Source of the DNA: Trileptium ribeirensis
Taxonomy: Eukaryota > Nematoda > Enoplea > Enoplida > Thoracostomopsidae
Reading direction: 5' to 3'
DNA length: 64,000 bases
Assembly (NCBI GenBank): GCA_030248225.1
Contig: JASANE010018342.1
Location: 1 to 64,000, forward strand
Below the pieces are notes generated by a model, which worked only from the letters and a program-made list of their open reading frames with translations, was not told the origin of the DNA and made no database searches. Below are positions 11,282-24,100 of the stretch, in pieces (positions within the stretch are counted from its first letter, which is position 1; every line of letters starts with the position of its first letter). The translations under genes and the position numbers were made by a program.

Positions 11282-14200
11282 AGGGCATTTCACGCTACGA
11301 TGACCTTTTGGTCGGGGGGGGGGGTAAACGATATTTTGGCCAGTAGCACATAGACGTGCAGGAACTGGTAAAATGTTATTTACGCTAGGAAGCGTCATTA
11401 GTTAGCTAGTTCAAACAAAAAAAATTTTTCGGCTTCACGCACGTCGTAAGAGGCTGGACATCCACATAAGTCCCAAATTGACAAAAATCGTAATGACTAA
11501 TCTTTTTTTCGGGTAGTGTCGTGGCTCCGTGTTCGAATTTATGGCCCAAATTCTTTTCTATGCAGGATTAATCAGGTCTCCACAACATTTTTATTTGCAC
11601 GATTTTCAAATCTACTCCAATCATGGAGAGTGACAGCTGTCGATATGGCATGAACCCCAGTTTTACCCCTCCCCCCCGACCAAATTCTTTTTTGGTCATT
11701 TCTCGTTACTTATGCGTGGTACATAAACGTTGTTCATGTAGCGAAGCTAGTCCTAATAAGTTTCAATAAAAACCCGTGTTATGTGTAATGTAGCACTCAG
11801 GACCTAGGACTCAGCTCACCACACAAGCTTAGTATAAACCTCCAAGAAATATCAAGGACACTGGACTCTCTGAGCGAAATCAGTCACGGATAAGTTAACT
11901 AATTCAACCTTAAACACAGAAAAGCTAAGACACACACACTTATTATTTCTTCTAGTATTGCCCCAAGGTTATTACTATGGTCGAAAATAAAACAACAATT
12001 GAAACTGTGAGAGCGACCGTGAGGTCTAATAGTACTACAGGGCAACCACAATTAAAATTATCACAAATCAAGGAAGGGGATAAGCGTCCTCCCAACAAAA
12101 TCTACCTTGTAATATAGGAAGGGAATGATCGTCCTTCCTCACACAATAACTTTTAATGCTAGTGTAAATTAATCGAAAAGCTACTTACCAGCTGCGGTTT
12201 CTTCGGAGATTAACTCGCCTATAGGTATACAAAGTTACGATTATGCGGTATGTGTTCCCCAAGCTATCCTTAAGTATATTATGTAACACGGTACCCAAGA
12301 GAACAATTGTTGAAAACGGTGAGTGTGACCGTGAGGTCTGATAATAGACAGATAAATCTCCAACCAATACAAGCTAAAGGTACCGAAAGGAAGGGAATTA
12401 GCGTCCTTCCCTGCTATACACTTAACTCTTAAGCCACCAGAAGACGACCAAACGTCTTAGCTAATAGGGTACCACAGTTACTCAAACTCCACCACTAGTT
12501 TCCCAATTGCTACTGTGTTACAGTGTGCTTATACTCAGCACTTAAGAAAAATTTCAACATAAATAATAATAGAGCTACTTACCAGCGGCAACTGCTTCGG
12601 AGAGAACTCCCCGACTGAGCTGTGCAACTGGCTTATATACCCGAAAGCCTTCCCCAGATCTAGATTTCGCCAGAGCTACGAATTCTAGGAAAACCACCTA
12701 CCTAACAAAATTTTAAAGTGCTGCCTCGATGGTATGTGGTTTTAAAACGATCTTATAACTTTTAACTACATAAAAATAATCAGTGTCATAAATCCCTTGA
12801 ATAAAGCATCTGCAATAGCTACACAGTATAATTCACTGTATTATACATCAATAAATTGAGAAAAATGATCAACAATTCGAGTCAGAAATCTCGCGAATAC
12901 ACCAGGGTATATATAATATAAGCAGTTTTCTAGAACATGTACAAATTTAAATCATAATGAAGGCAATTTTCTGACACAACAGAATGATTCAACTCAAGCA
13001 ACAACAATGCATTAATTTCTCTCGAAGCTTCCACAACGTGGTACAATATTAAATAACACTATTATTTCTTTAAGCCTACCAGCGCCACCAGCAACGTACG
13101 CGAACAGCACAGCCAAGACACGAAATTTCATTGTTTTACAGTAAAGAACAATCATGGAAACAACCAACACATGTGAAAACTACATAAACAAGAGACAAAA
13201 CATCAACACGTGGCATTCGCAATTACATACATTATTTATTGTTTTATGCTGCATTTGTAACATTCGCAAACTTCCTGCACTCAGCCCATGAGGGCGAACT
13301 CACCAATCAATCATTAAAGCACGAGTCGTAACATAATTTGTAGACACTGCTGCTGTTTGGATCATAAGGTTGACCACTCCATTAAAAAGCTGCCCTGAAA
13401 TTTACACCTGGTCGCGATGTTCGTTTGTAATTTAGTATAGCACAACTTATTTAAACTCAAACGATACAGTCATTACTACTAAAACCAAGAGGTTTTTTTC
13501 ATTATTTTGAGCTCGCACAAAATCAACAAAAACTAACTGCACAATAGCTGCAACACCATCAGCAACAACAAAACAACTGCAGTAGATCACACGTTTACTT
13601 AGACATATGTTTTGCAAAACATAGATATCCATTGATTGCAAGATTTATAGCCGGCCGGTCAGGCTACACTTTTAAAACACACGGCAGACGATCCTCGTTT
13701 CATTCATATATCATACCTGTCCCTTGGGTGCCTTTTGAAAAAATATAACCCAGGTGCTTGCTGTTACTTACCCCAGCGCTAGAGTCAAAAGGTCGATTTT
13801 AGCACATTTGATTACCTCCCGACCGTTGGTAGTTAGGGGTTTGGTGGAGTCAGTAGAAGTCAATTAATTTGTCTGTTATGGTTCTTTACAATCACGAAGC
13901 GAGTGGTGAAACGACCTGAGCTCTATCTCGCGCCCGACCTGTTGATCTCAGGCTTTTAACCACCCCCGACCACCCTTTTACCCACCCCCGACCACCACTA
14001 AAATGTGGAAAAATCGAACATATGATGTTATTTCGAGGAAATTTCACGCTTTTGGTTCATAATACATTGTGGCAATACGTTTGGACGACACATGTCGCAA
14101 AATTAATTTTTGAAAAATTCTAAATTTACCCCTCCCCCGACCATGGTCTCAGGCATGTACACTGGCAGTTGATATGGGCTGCCATTTTGTACCCCTTATA

Positions 14201-14820
14201 GTGGAAATTGTGGTATAGAATATCTTACCGTTTTCAAGTTAATTATGCTGGTTAAACACGGTCGAATTGGCCATTTCACATTTTTACCCCCCCCCCCCCG
14301 ACCACCAGCTACTTCCGGCATTCTAACATATCTGGCAATGGGTATGTTGTGAATTTTTTTACATAACACTTCCCCCAGGCTAAACTATCTATATAAATAG
14401 CTACCGTTTATGGCCGCTTCGTTTCCATTTAATAACCGGTATAAATCGGCACCCCCATGTTTTAAAAGTGTTAAATTTGACCCAAGAATAGGCATAAAAA
14501 GCTTAATTTTTGATATACGGAGTTCCGCATAACGTCATTTTGACCGCGCTGACGGGCTGCACGAGATACGATCATAAAATTGAGGCTATATGCAACCTGG
14601 AGCATACCAGAGGCCATTTTATGGTGCCTTTCTGAGGAGCAGGGGGTGGTACTTGGGAAGCCATAGCATAAAAACGGTTAAAAAATTTACTATAACGACC
14701 TCAAATTAGGGATCCTTGACGTTTTTTGGTCATAGGGTGTAAAAATGAAGATAATCGGAGCCAAAAAAGTCATTAGTCATTTTTCTGGGGCAAAAGGACA
14801 TCGTAGCGTGAAATGACCCT
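11282..14820. mobile_element. 3.5-kb terminal-inverted-repeat element T1
   Basis: The left end AGGGCATTTCACGCTACGAT and the right end, which on the other strand reads AGGGTCATTTCACGCTACGA, form an inverted repeat of at least 30 bp. The ends are followed by a poly-G tract with a GGTCGGGGG motif that recurs inside. A shorter copy with the same ends and internal blocks lies at 18161. No transposase frame survives, so it is non-autonomous or dead. No clear target duplication was found, and the superfamily is not assigned. Confidence 0.72.
11739..13705. mobile_element. insertion nested in T1
   Basis: The related element at 18161 is continuous across this point (ACGTTATTCATAGATCATACC near 18588), whereas here 2.0 kb separates ACGTTGTTCAT from CATTCATATATCATACC. 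TTCAT is present at both borders and may be a 5-bp target duplication. Inside, a block of about 390 bp is duplicated (GCTACTTACCAGC followed by TTCGGAGA near 12181 and 12573). The repeated motif resembles a splice donor on the minus strand. No terminal repeats or coding region were recognised. Confidence 0.55.
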
Positions 14821-15744
14821 CATGCAGGTCCTAAATCGTTGATTAACAATCTACTTAATCTATGATTGTCCTGACTTATATCTTGACCTTTTCAATCTCA
14901 ATGAGTAAACTTCTACATTAGTCTTGGAAGGTATCACATTTTACCTTAATATATTTAACAAAAAATAATGCGTTTTAGCTACAGAGTTTAATGAACTATA
15001 TTGGATTACTATACATATCCAATTCTAGGATACGCATGTCCTCGTCTCTTACATTGTACGCACGGTGCTTTATAAATTAGGAATAAGACACATAGTATGA
15101 TAGTTGCCGTATTGAGTGAGATGCAACGTAAAAATGTCCAGAATCAGAAATAAGATTTGAAGTTTTTAGCAACTGGCGGATCCAGCTGAAATTTTCATAG
15201 GTTTCCTTTAAGACTCCGCGTTTTCTGGTTTCAATATTTGGATATATTTCCGTCTGATAGCTGGCTTATCGGTGTGGAAAATTGTGACTGATAACCCCAA
15301 TACCAGTGAGTAGTCGGAATCGAAAATAGCCTGAGCTCGAAATGCTAAATTCCACCGGAATCTAAACTGAAACCAGGACCTGGTGTTATCAATAAGGTAA
15401 AATTAAAAGAAATAAAAATGATCCTCTTATTTCTTGGTACGAATCGTGGGCGTATAGGGTAATTTAATCGATTGGCAACAAAACTGTAAAATTTGACAAT
15501 ATTCAATTAGTTTTACTTTGGGTGCTGCATAGCTCTAGAATTTTCCTCCTGCATCACGAAACTTGTTGCTTTCAAAATCTGTCTTGTCTTCTTGTGAAAC
15601 AACTATCAAAATACATTAATTAATACATTAACATACATCCATTTGGCTGTCACAAGATTTGGCAGTTATGCAACACTAATTCATGCTCCTTAAGTAAGTA
15701 GACGTAACTTTTTCCACACTTACGAGAAGCCTCTAATATCTCTT
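14821..15744. other. gene-free AT-rich DNA
   Basis: Nothing recognisable in this stretch on either strand. Confidence 0.5.
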
Positions 15745-16660
15745 TGAAACGGAGCGAGCGAACGATGTGGAATTTTCACTGCGCCACAAAAACTTCGCGT
15801 CGAAACACTGAGACCACCGCACAGAATTAGCTCATCGAGGTCTACAACTTTGCTGACTACCACTATTTTATTCGACCACTCCCTGGGTCGCTGTGGGTCT
15901 AAATATGGTTTGTCGATCCTTTACCACAGATATTGGTTTTTCAAATCTCGGCATGTTACTGCGAGTTTACCTTACGGTTTTACGGTCGATTTCCAAAACG
16001 TAGCGTTTTTCATTTTTTGATACATATTTCGTGCGGTGCTCCCAGAATGGTCTGTATAGGTTTTTTAGTGCACTAAATACGGTGGTTTGGTGATCTACAG
16101 CCCTTCTGCTGTTTTCAATGAATTATTTTGAATGAAACCGATTTTTTTAATATAGTCTGCCTTCAGTAATTTTGAAAAATATAGCGTACAGAGCATCAAG
16201 AATGGTATATATAGGTTTTTAGTACGACGGTTTGGTTATCTGGAGTCCAGTGCGAATACTTCATGCCTTTCCATATGTTTTCTATGGGTATAGGGTTAAT
16301 AAACCTGATTTCCATAATATAGTCTGTCTTCAGTATGTTGGTACACGGTATGAAGAATGTTGAATGTTCTATGCATAGGTTTTCCGGTACGCTGGATACG
16401 CAAGTTTGGTTATATAGAGATTAGCACGAATACTTCGTGCGTTGTCAGTAGTATTCTTTGGGTTTAGGGTCAACAAGGATTTGGGGATTCAGTGGGTTCA
16501 GGGTTACAGAGGTTTTAGCGTTGCATATACATCAAACACAAAGCCAGATACAACGTGATTACATGAAATGATGACCTGATGAAACCACGCTCGCCCATTT
16601 CACCGTCGTTTGCAAGATACTAGTGTTTACACTGCGGATGTATTGTAATTCTGTGCATTT
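15745..16660 (+). repeat. dispersed repeat family F, copy 3
   Basis: Begins with the GGAGCGAGCGAACG-type block shared with copies 2 and 4. It continues through AGCTCATCGAGGTCTACAAC and then three degenerate units of about 150-190 bp containing GGTATATATAGG, GCATAGGTTTT and AGCACGAATACTTCGTGC. No coding sequence. Confidence 0.55.
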
Positions 16661-18160
16661 GATAAGGTTTCAGGAAGGTCACGCTGGAACCTCAAAATAT
16701 ACAATGAATATCGGATAGCCTGTTAGTACTATGAGGTCTAAACATTAGTGTTATACACAATTCTCAGCTGCGTGGAATACTCGAAATTACTATGTTGTGG
16801 TGTAGTGAGAATTAAATGATATACACAAAGGGACGTAGCAATATACATGTCGCACAATATTCAACAGTTACCGTTAGGTTGCGCTTAAATGATAGCGTGG
16901 CTAACAAATTCTGTACTAGGAAATGCTAAAAATCTATATAGTGTTCGATTGACTACTGTTATCTCACTATGCCCTTTAAACTGTTTAGTTGCTGACGAGA
17001 AATGTGTGTTTGAAAGGTAAGAGAGCTAATTACATGCACCTCATGTAACACAAAAATAGTGTAGTATTTCATTTCTCATGTTCTGCAAATCGTAAACAGA
17101 ATATTGTATTTCTCGTTTGGTTTGTCAGCTAATTTTGATTATGGAATGGAAATAAGTAACGATATAAATTTTGCATCGAGCATGTATAACGATCGCATAT
17201 TAAGAACTCAGACCGTGTTAACTTTGTGTCCAATGTCACTAGTCTCTTGACCAGTGTTGAAAATATAAACATACCACACTCATAAAATTTTTGAACAACC
17301 ATGTTTACTACTGGTACTAAAATTTTATAGTCGCATTAGATATGCGATAAAATGGAATTAATCGATATAAACTGAAAACGAACGCAAGTGGTGCTCTATT
17401 CGGTAGCATAAATACTAATTTGAGGGCACGCATAAACTCGACATCGACCCATTGGCTGCCAGTTATTTCTTTAGGTATATACAGCAATGACCCAAATTAA
17501 TAGCTTTCCTTATTGGCGGGTCTATATTGCAGTACTGCCACTGCTGTGTTGAAGCACCCCCATTTAAACATTCTAAAAATGATATACCCAGGCTTAGCAA
17601 CAAAAATATGAATTGTTGTTTGCTCTCCAACACAATGATTCACAAGCACGGTATTTGTTGTTGTAGAATTAAATACATACGCATATAAAACTAAAATATG
17701 TACTTACTTGCTGTTGTGCGAGTGTGTATGATTTTCTATTGCGTAGATTTGACCGCAGTATAAATAAATACACGTACATATTTGAAAGGACTAATTGCAC
17801 ACATGTATCTATAGCGTTTACTAGCTTGCGATGTACATCTGGGACATCAAGCAAAATACACGAGTTTGCATTGTGTATATGCATATATATAATACTATAT
17901 ATGCCGGTTAATCACAGATACATGGTATGACATATACATTCAGGTGTATGTATATATATGTTAAGTTAAAAATGTTGGAAGTAGGTTTTTCGTTTTTCGG
18001 AGTTTGCAAAAGTGTGTGCATTCTCAAATGTCAGTGTGCAAAATCAAAAAGTTGCTCGAAACCTCCAGTCATCTTCCTATTCATATTTATGCACTGTATA
18101 TGGTGCCATGCTTACTGACATGCCTTTCAAAACAAAAGAAATCTATTTGGCATTTAAATT
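16661..18160. other. gene-free AT-rich DNA
   Basis: Parts near 16900-17170 resemble 7780-7880 and 8310-8410 (AGTGTTCGATTGAC and TTATCTC...TGCC blocks), so an old duplicated repeat is likely. Overlapping short open frames at 17.7-18.2 kb on both strands are low-complexity and not supported as genes. Confidence 0.45.
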
Positions 18161-18948
18161 AGGGTCAGATCACGCTACGATGTCCTTTTTGTCGGGGGGG
18201 GGTAAAAGTGGATATTTTGGCCTGTAGCACATAAACGTGCGGGGAAGTGGTAAAAATGTTATTTACGCTAGGAAGACTCATTACTTAGCTATTTTAAACA
18301 AAAAATGTTTTGGCCTCACCCCCCCCCCCCCCCCCGTAAGGGGCTGGACATCCACATAGGTCCCAAATTGTCAAAAACCGTGATGACTAATTTTACGACC
18401 TGTTTTTTCGGGTAGTGCCGTGGCTCAGTGTTACAAGTTATGGTCGAAATTTTTTTTGTGCAGGACTAGTCAGGTCTACACTAATTTTTAGTTACACAAT
18501 CTTCAAATCTACTGGAGAGTGGGACCTGCCGATATGGGATGAACGCCACTTTTATCAACCCGTAACAAATACTATGCACGGTACATAAACGTTATTCATA
18601 GATCATACCTATCCCCTGGGTACCTTTTGAAAAATATTAACGCAGGGGATTCGTGTTGCTTACCCCGCCGTGGCCGTGGTACTTAACAGTTCGTGCCATA
18701 TTATAGGCTCACAGAGATAGAACTTGGGCATGCCGGGGGCCACTTTACGGTACCTTCGCTGGGCAGCAGGAGGTAGTATTTGGGAACCAATAGCATTAGA
18801 ACGGTTAAAAAATTTACTAGAACGACCTCAAATTCGCAATCCTTGACGTCTTTTTGGTCATAGGGCGTAAAAATGAAGATAATCGGAGCCAAAAAGTCAT
18901 TAGTCATTGTTTTCTGGGACAAAAAGACATTGTAGCGTGAAATGCCCC
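18161..18948. mobile_element. 0.8-kb deleted relative of T1 (T2)
   Basis: Has the same terminal sequence as T1 (AGGGTCAGATCACGCTACGA at the left; the right end on the other strand reads GGGGCATTTCACGCTACA). It also shares the left 430 bp and right 260 bp of T1, including GTTATTTACGCTAGGAAG and the GGAGCCAAAAAGTCATTAG block before the right end. It lacks the middle of T1 and contains a run of about 20 C. It is an internally deleted non-autonomous copy. Confidence 0.7.
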
Positions 18949-19574
18949 ATTAAAAATTTCTCGAAAAATGCACTGTGCAAAAGTTTGTGCATTCTCAAAT
19001 TTTAGTGTGCAAGTACACAGGATTTTCCACAAATAAATCCTGGTTGGAAGCATTGTATTATCGTTATCGATGCTTACTTACATCATTTTAATCGGGAAAA
19101 TGAAAGTCTTACTAATCCGAAATAACTAACTTAGTGCCTCTAGCATTACAATGTGTAACACTGCAACATTTTGCGTCAATTCTTTGCATTTCCGATCGTG
19201 ATTGTAATTGTTCTGCAATCTTGATTTACAAGTAAAGCCGGCGTGCGAACAAATTTACATCAAGCAAAGTATTAACGCGTGTGTAATTTTGGAATCACGC
19301 GTTAGTACTGCTGTACTAAAATTTATAAGGCAGCATCTTGGACTCGCATAAAATTTTAGACTGCCTGTGCAACAATGTGCTGTTCTATAGTCTTATCCAC
19401 TTCAACTATATTTAGCAATACATTAAAAAAGCTCTATAACATACTGAGGTACAAAACGTAATAATTTTGTCAGTATTATATGTAACACATAAAAGTATTA
19501 ATATTTTAAATATCAATATGCGCAGTATAATATTATGAGAAGCGCAAAATATAAATAAATAGACACAAATATAC

Positions 19575-19702
19575 TAGTTTCGAACACTTGTAGAACAAAG
19601 TTCGAACATGTCTTGAACAGATTTCGAACAAAACGTTAAGTTTTTCGAACGAACTTCAAACGATTCTCGAATGAACAACACTCATTTTTGGTCAGTACTG
19701 TA
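19575..19702. mobile_element. Tc1/mariner-type MITE, family M2 (left part missing)
   Basis: The right end TCATTTTTGGTCAGTACTG is followed by TA at 19701-19702. The interior is made of repeated CGAAC motifs like the element at 63460. The left terminal repeat was not found. Confidence 0.5.
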
Positions 19703-20189
19703 CTTACACGTAAAGGGGACACAGTTTTACCATATTGACTAGAAAAATTTCATAATTATTATTACAGAGGATTCAAGTTAAATGACTTTCATTTGATGTT
19801 AAATTACTATAGGTCAACCACTTAAAACTCGAGGGGGAAAATTCGTATCATTAATTTTATGGGTGCCCTTCGAGCTTACCTTAAAGCCAATCCTGTCTAC
19901 CGTATCAGAAAAGTAAAAATAGAGTAAGATGTTGAACTAGTAGAAGATACGTTAAGCACATGTATCTGAACAATACAGAGAGCACGTTTTGGTTACGTGT
20001 TGAATTCAAATGTCTCAATTGACACCGCAGGCAAGTGCCAATATCGATACGGCAGTCTGAAACGATCGCTATGGAATAAGAGCCATTTCGAGTTATATAT
20101 TATTACCAGCCATACTGTTATATATAACATGTATATGTATAAACCTATAATATGTATATATGTATATTTATCTGCGTACTCCAAGTCGG

Positions 20190-21177
20190 GATCCGGGATT
20201 GGTTTTCAAAAATTCCGGGTACGGGTATTGGTTTTCAAACATTTCGGGTCCGGTTAATTTATTTTACAAGGTCCCGGTATTAATTTTGAAAAGTTGCTCC
20301 TCTATGGGGAACGGCTAAGATTATTTTTTGGACAACGAAACTGTGATTCTGGCTCTTCTAGCCCGAAAATACGCACTTTCCTTCAAAATATCCAAATTTC
20401 GCTATCAGCTCCTGTTTGAGGCGTTAAATTAATTTTGGTTGGGCAAATTGGTGTTTGGGTGACAGGTACTAGGTCGGGGAACGTCTATTTTTGGACAGCT
20501 TAAATATGATTTTAGCTCTTCTAGCCACCCAAAATATCCTAATTTATCTTGAAAATGGTGCTATTTCGTTATCAGCTCCTGTTTGGAGCCTTTAAATTAA
20601 TTTTGTCTGGAGAAATTGGTGTTGCAGCTTACAGCCAATATTAGTACTAACAACTTTAATTAGTTTTATGGGAAGAATGACATATTCTATTAGGGAAAAA
20701 TGCCCGTGGCGGGCGTGGAAAAGAACCCTTAAAAATGTTACTGAAAAATATATTGTTAGGTAATTTCTATTAATTGGCTAAGTGAACCAAGGTTGTCGGT
20801 GAAAAATTCTCACGCTAATAATAAAATACCGAGGTAATGCGTTACGGCAATGGCTTTGCTTTGAAAAATGCATTATTTGCAGAAAGAACTGCAGACATGT
20901 CGTTGGTAATTGTGGAGGAAACACGTTCTTTTGTTTTCAATTTAGTACGATGTTATATGGTGTGTTGGGCTTGGTGTACTGTACTTTACAAGGTGGCAAA
21001 TAGCGCTTTTGAGCACGGCAAAGTTTTGCATTCAATATTGAAAATGTCTTGAAACTAGTAGATTAGATTACCCTGATCGTGTTCCCCATCTTACACTCTA
21101 TCACAAAACCATTAATTGATGTGTATGGTAATATTTACAGGACAGTGCAACAGATAGTGTAACGGGTCGGGCGCTGT
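20190..21177 (-). repeat. repeat family R, copy 1 with two 171-bp satellite units
   Basis: Reverse-complement relative of 41895-42450 and 44356-44905, sharing AACGACATGTC, ACCTCGGTATTTCAT and CACATAGCCAATTA. Two tandem units of 171 bp (ATCAGCTCCTGTTTG...TTAAATTAATTTTG near 20400 and 20572) match the satellite array at 43320. The right border abuts the broken 3' end of the Polinton polymerase gene, so this copy or its insertion marks where the Polinton was cut off. Confidence 0.62.
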
Positions 21178-24100
21178 CGTCTATTGATATCTCCACGTTC
21201 TTAAACACCGGGGCCATTTCTTCCCAAAAATCTCGTGCGGTATCGTTCCAACATGGCACTTGTATGTCTACTTCCGCTGTACCAAGTCTTTTCGTTCCGT
21301 ACGGCATGTAGGATTTCCTTCGTTGATATAATGTCCCTCTCGAAACATGTGTTAGCATTTAGCTTTTTCCGCTCGGTCCACTCTGGTGTATCGAAGTTGT
21401 CGATAATGTAGTCGTCGAAATCACATTCTTTATCCCATATGAATTCGCAATCCACTTTATTTTCGAAATACTCGTGTTTTCTCGCGGTGTCCTTCTGGCG
21501 CTTATAGTAGTCTTCGTCCCGTTTTTTGGTAGACACACAGCAACATCCATGCCAATAACAACCGTCGTATTCGATGACAATAGTTTTGTCGTTGCTGTAC
21601 TTTCCAGCTGGTATGTAGCCATCCACGTAGTACCTAGTAATGCCGTTTTGAAACATCTGCCCTCCGTTAAACCTCTGTTGAATAACCACGTCGTCTCGTC
21701 CTAATCGAGTGCACAGTTCGCGACGTTGGTATTCTAGGTACATTAGTTCTTTTAGCCCATAGCTGTAGCCCTGAACTCGTTTCATCTTTATCCGTCCGTT
21801 CCGTGACACTGCATCGTAAAACTCTTCACGGCTCCTTGACTGCGTCGGAACTTCCTCTCCTGGATCTCGTAGCTCCTGTCGCCATACTGAAAACACACCG
21901 GTAGGCATTTCCTGGCACAGCGACCATAGGTATAATCCATTTGCGTCGTATTTCACTATTTTAACTGCTTTCTTTCCGCCACTTATTGTTGTCTTTCCAA
22001 CTTCGTGATACCGATGGAACACTATAGCCGGACCACCAACTATGTTATCCTTAATTAACCCATGTAAGTCTTTCCACCTCTCGTTGAATAGCGTAAACAG
22101 TCCACCATTCGGTAGCCGTTGAAACATTCGTAGCATCGCCACACCTGGCAAACTTATAGCCTGTTTAAACATGTCAATGCCCCATGCTTTGAAGAAAACG
22201 AACATCTTCTGCACAGCTTCAAGGAAGGGCGCCACGTCTAAGTTGTTATACCATTCAAGCATATCGCGCATGCATCTAAAATATTTAAATCATTATTTAG
22301 GGTCACGGTATAACCAAACATACTGGAAAAATAAATTAAACAAATAACTTTCAACAAAATCCCCTGAAATTACAATCCCAAATGAATTTAACTTTATTAA
22401 ACAAACATCTTTCATCAAAATGACCTGAAACTGTAATAATAAACTAGTTTTATCGCGGCAATTAACATAATTTCCTAGCCATTTTATGTATTTACACAAT
22501 TATTTACACCATCTAATGAACGTCATATTTGCATTGAGCACATCAGTTCTTTCAGAAAGTAGCCTTCAACACCCGTCGTTTTCCGTTCCGTCACAATAAA
22601 ACAACTTCTGTTAAATTACTTTAGCTACTCTAACAAATCATACTAAATCTTTCACACTCTACTTTAAGTTTTTTCACTCACTTGAAGCCTTCTTCTTTCC
22701 ACACGTTTTGAATATATTCGTAATCCGCGGCACTAAGCTCCTTCTGACGTAACGAACTGTAGAACGCGGCTCTAGGCGGAAGATCCTTGTGATTTCGTTG
22801 CTATAGGCTTTCGAACCACTCATACGGCCATACACCTCTCTGTTGCTCCACGTTAAACGCCCGTAGAAACTTCTCGTAACTTGTTCCAGGGGCTAGGTAG
22901 TTGCTAATGTCGAGGAAGAGTAGCGAATCTGTTGATAGGCTCATAAACGAGTTATTTTTCGTTATGGCATTACCCAGCTTCGCTCCGCGACGAATAAGGT
23001 GTGGTACATAATATTGTTTGATTAGGTTTAGGTCGAATTTCCCGCTATTAAATCCTAAGACCACAAGCTGCTTGAGCCACGCCTCGAATTTACGTAGATA
23101 CATAGTCCACTTTCTTGTTTCGCAAGCCTTGCCTTTCGCCTCCTTCAGTTCTTTTTCATTAGTATCACCATTTTTCTTTAACTTCGTTAACTCCTTCTCA
23201 TATTGTTGGTTCTCGGCCCATTTTACTTTAAGGTCGTTGTATATGTCGCCGTACTTTTCCCTCATAATGTCGAACGCTGCATCGGAAATTTCGCACAAGT
23301 ATGCGTCCATCTCTGGTATTATATCTTCGGGTTCACCAATGAAGCACCGCGGTTTCGTATACTCGGGAACGTTGCTGCACACGGAAACGCTAGCTGGAAT
23401 AAGGCGCTTCGTGTACACCAACTTCCGCTCTGGGCTCTGTAGCTGCGAATTCTCCTCGAAACGGGCTTCAAAGTCGAAGGTAGCGCGGAACGGATAGAAT
23501 CTATCGAAAATATCGAATCCTTCTTCCCCTAAGTCATCGTGAATAGTTTTTGGGAGCCCAAAGCCGCCACCCTTGTATATATATTTGGTACCCAATTCCC
23601 CACATTCCTCCACATGCCGCTTGAAGTTATCCACTCTGTCCCAAACTTTGTCACAATTATCACACCTCCATGATTTTGTGTATCGTTCTAAGTTATTTAT
23701 GTATGAAAAATGGTTCTCGAATAAATTTAAGTTCAGCGTTTCTCCGTATAAGCCTCTCTGGATTTGTGTATAAGGGTCGCTGTTGGGGTTTTAGGCACAT
23801 TGGGTATGGTACCATCTGTGTCACCTTTTTCAAGTATAACCGCATTGTCTCTGTTCGGTAGGCTATTATCAGCATCACTCTAACTCATCGTCGTCTTCCT
23901 CCGCCATATCGTCAATAAACGCGCATTTTTTATAACTGCCTTCACCCTCTTCGTCACCCTCCGCCATTAACTCGTCGTCGCTGTCGAAATCATCGCTGTG
24001 TATATTGTGTGGCTCGAAATTTGGTTCCACGACTTTTCGCATAGCATTTATTTAATGTACTATCTATGTACGCATTTTCATTGTCTAATTCGTATATTGC

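Noticed and set aside
17669..18227. Cluster of overlapping short open frames
   Set aside because: Low-complexity AT-rich sequence on both strands, no splice signals or motifs; partly inside transposon T2.
23018..23497. 159-codon plus-strand open frame
   Set aside because: It is the antisense of the conserved polymerase exonuclease domain and has no family motif of its own.
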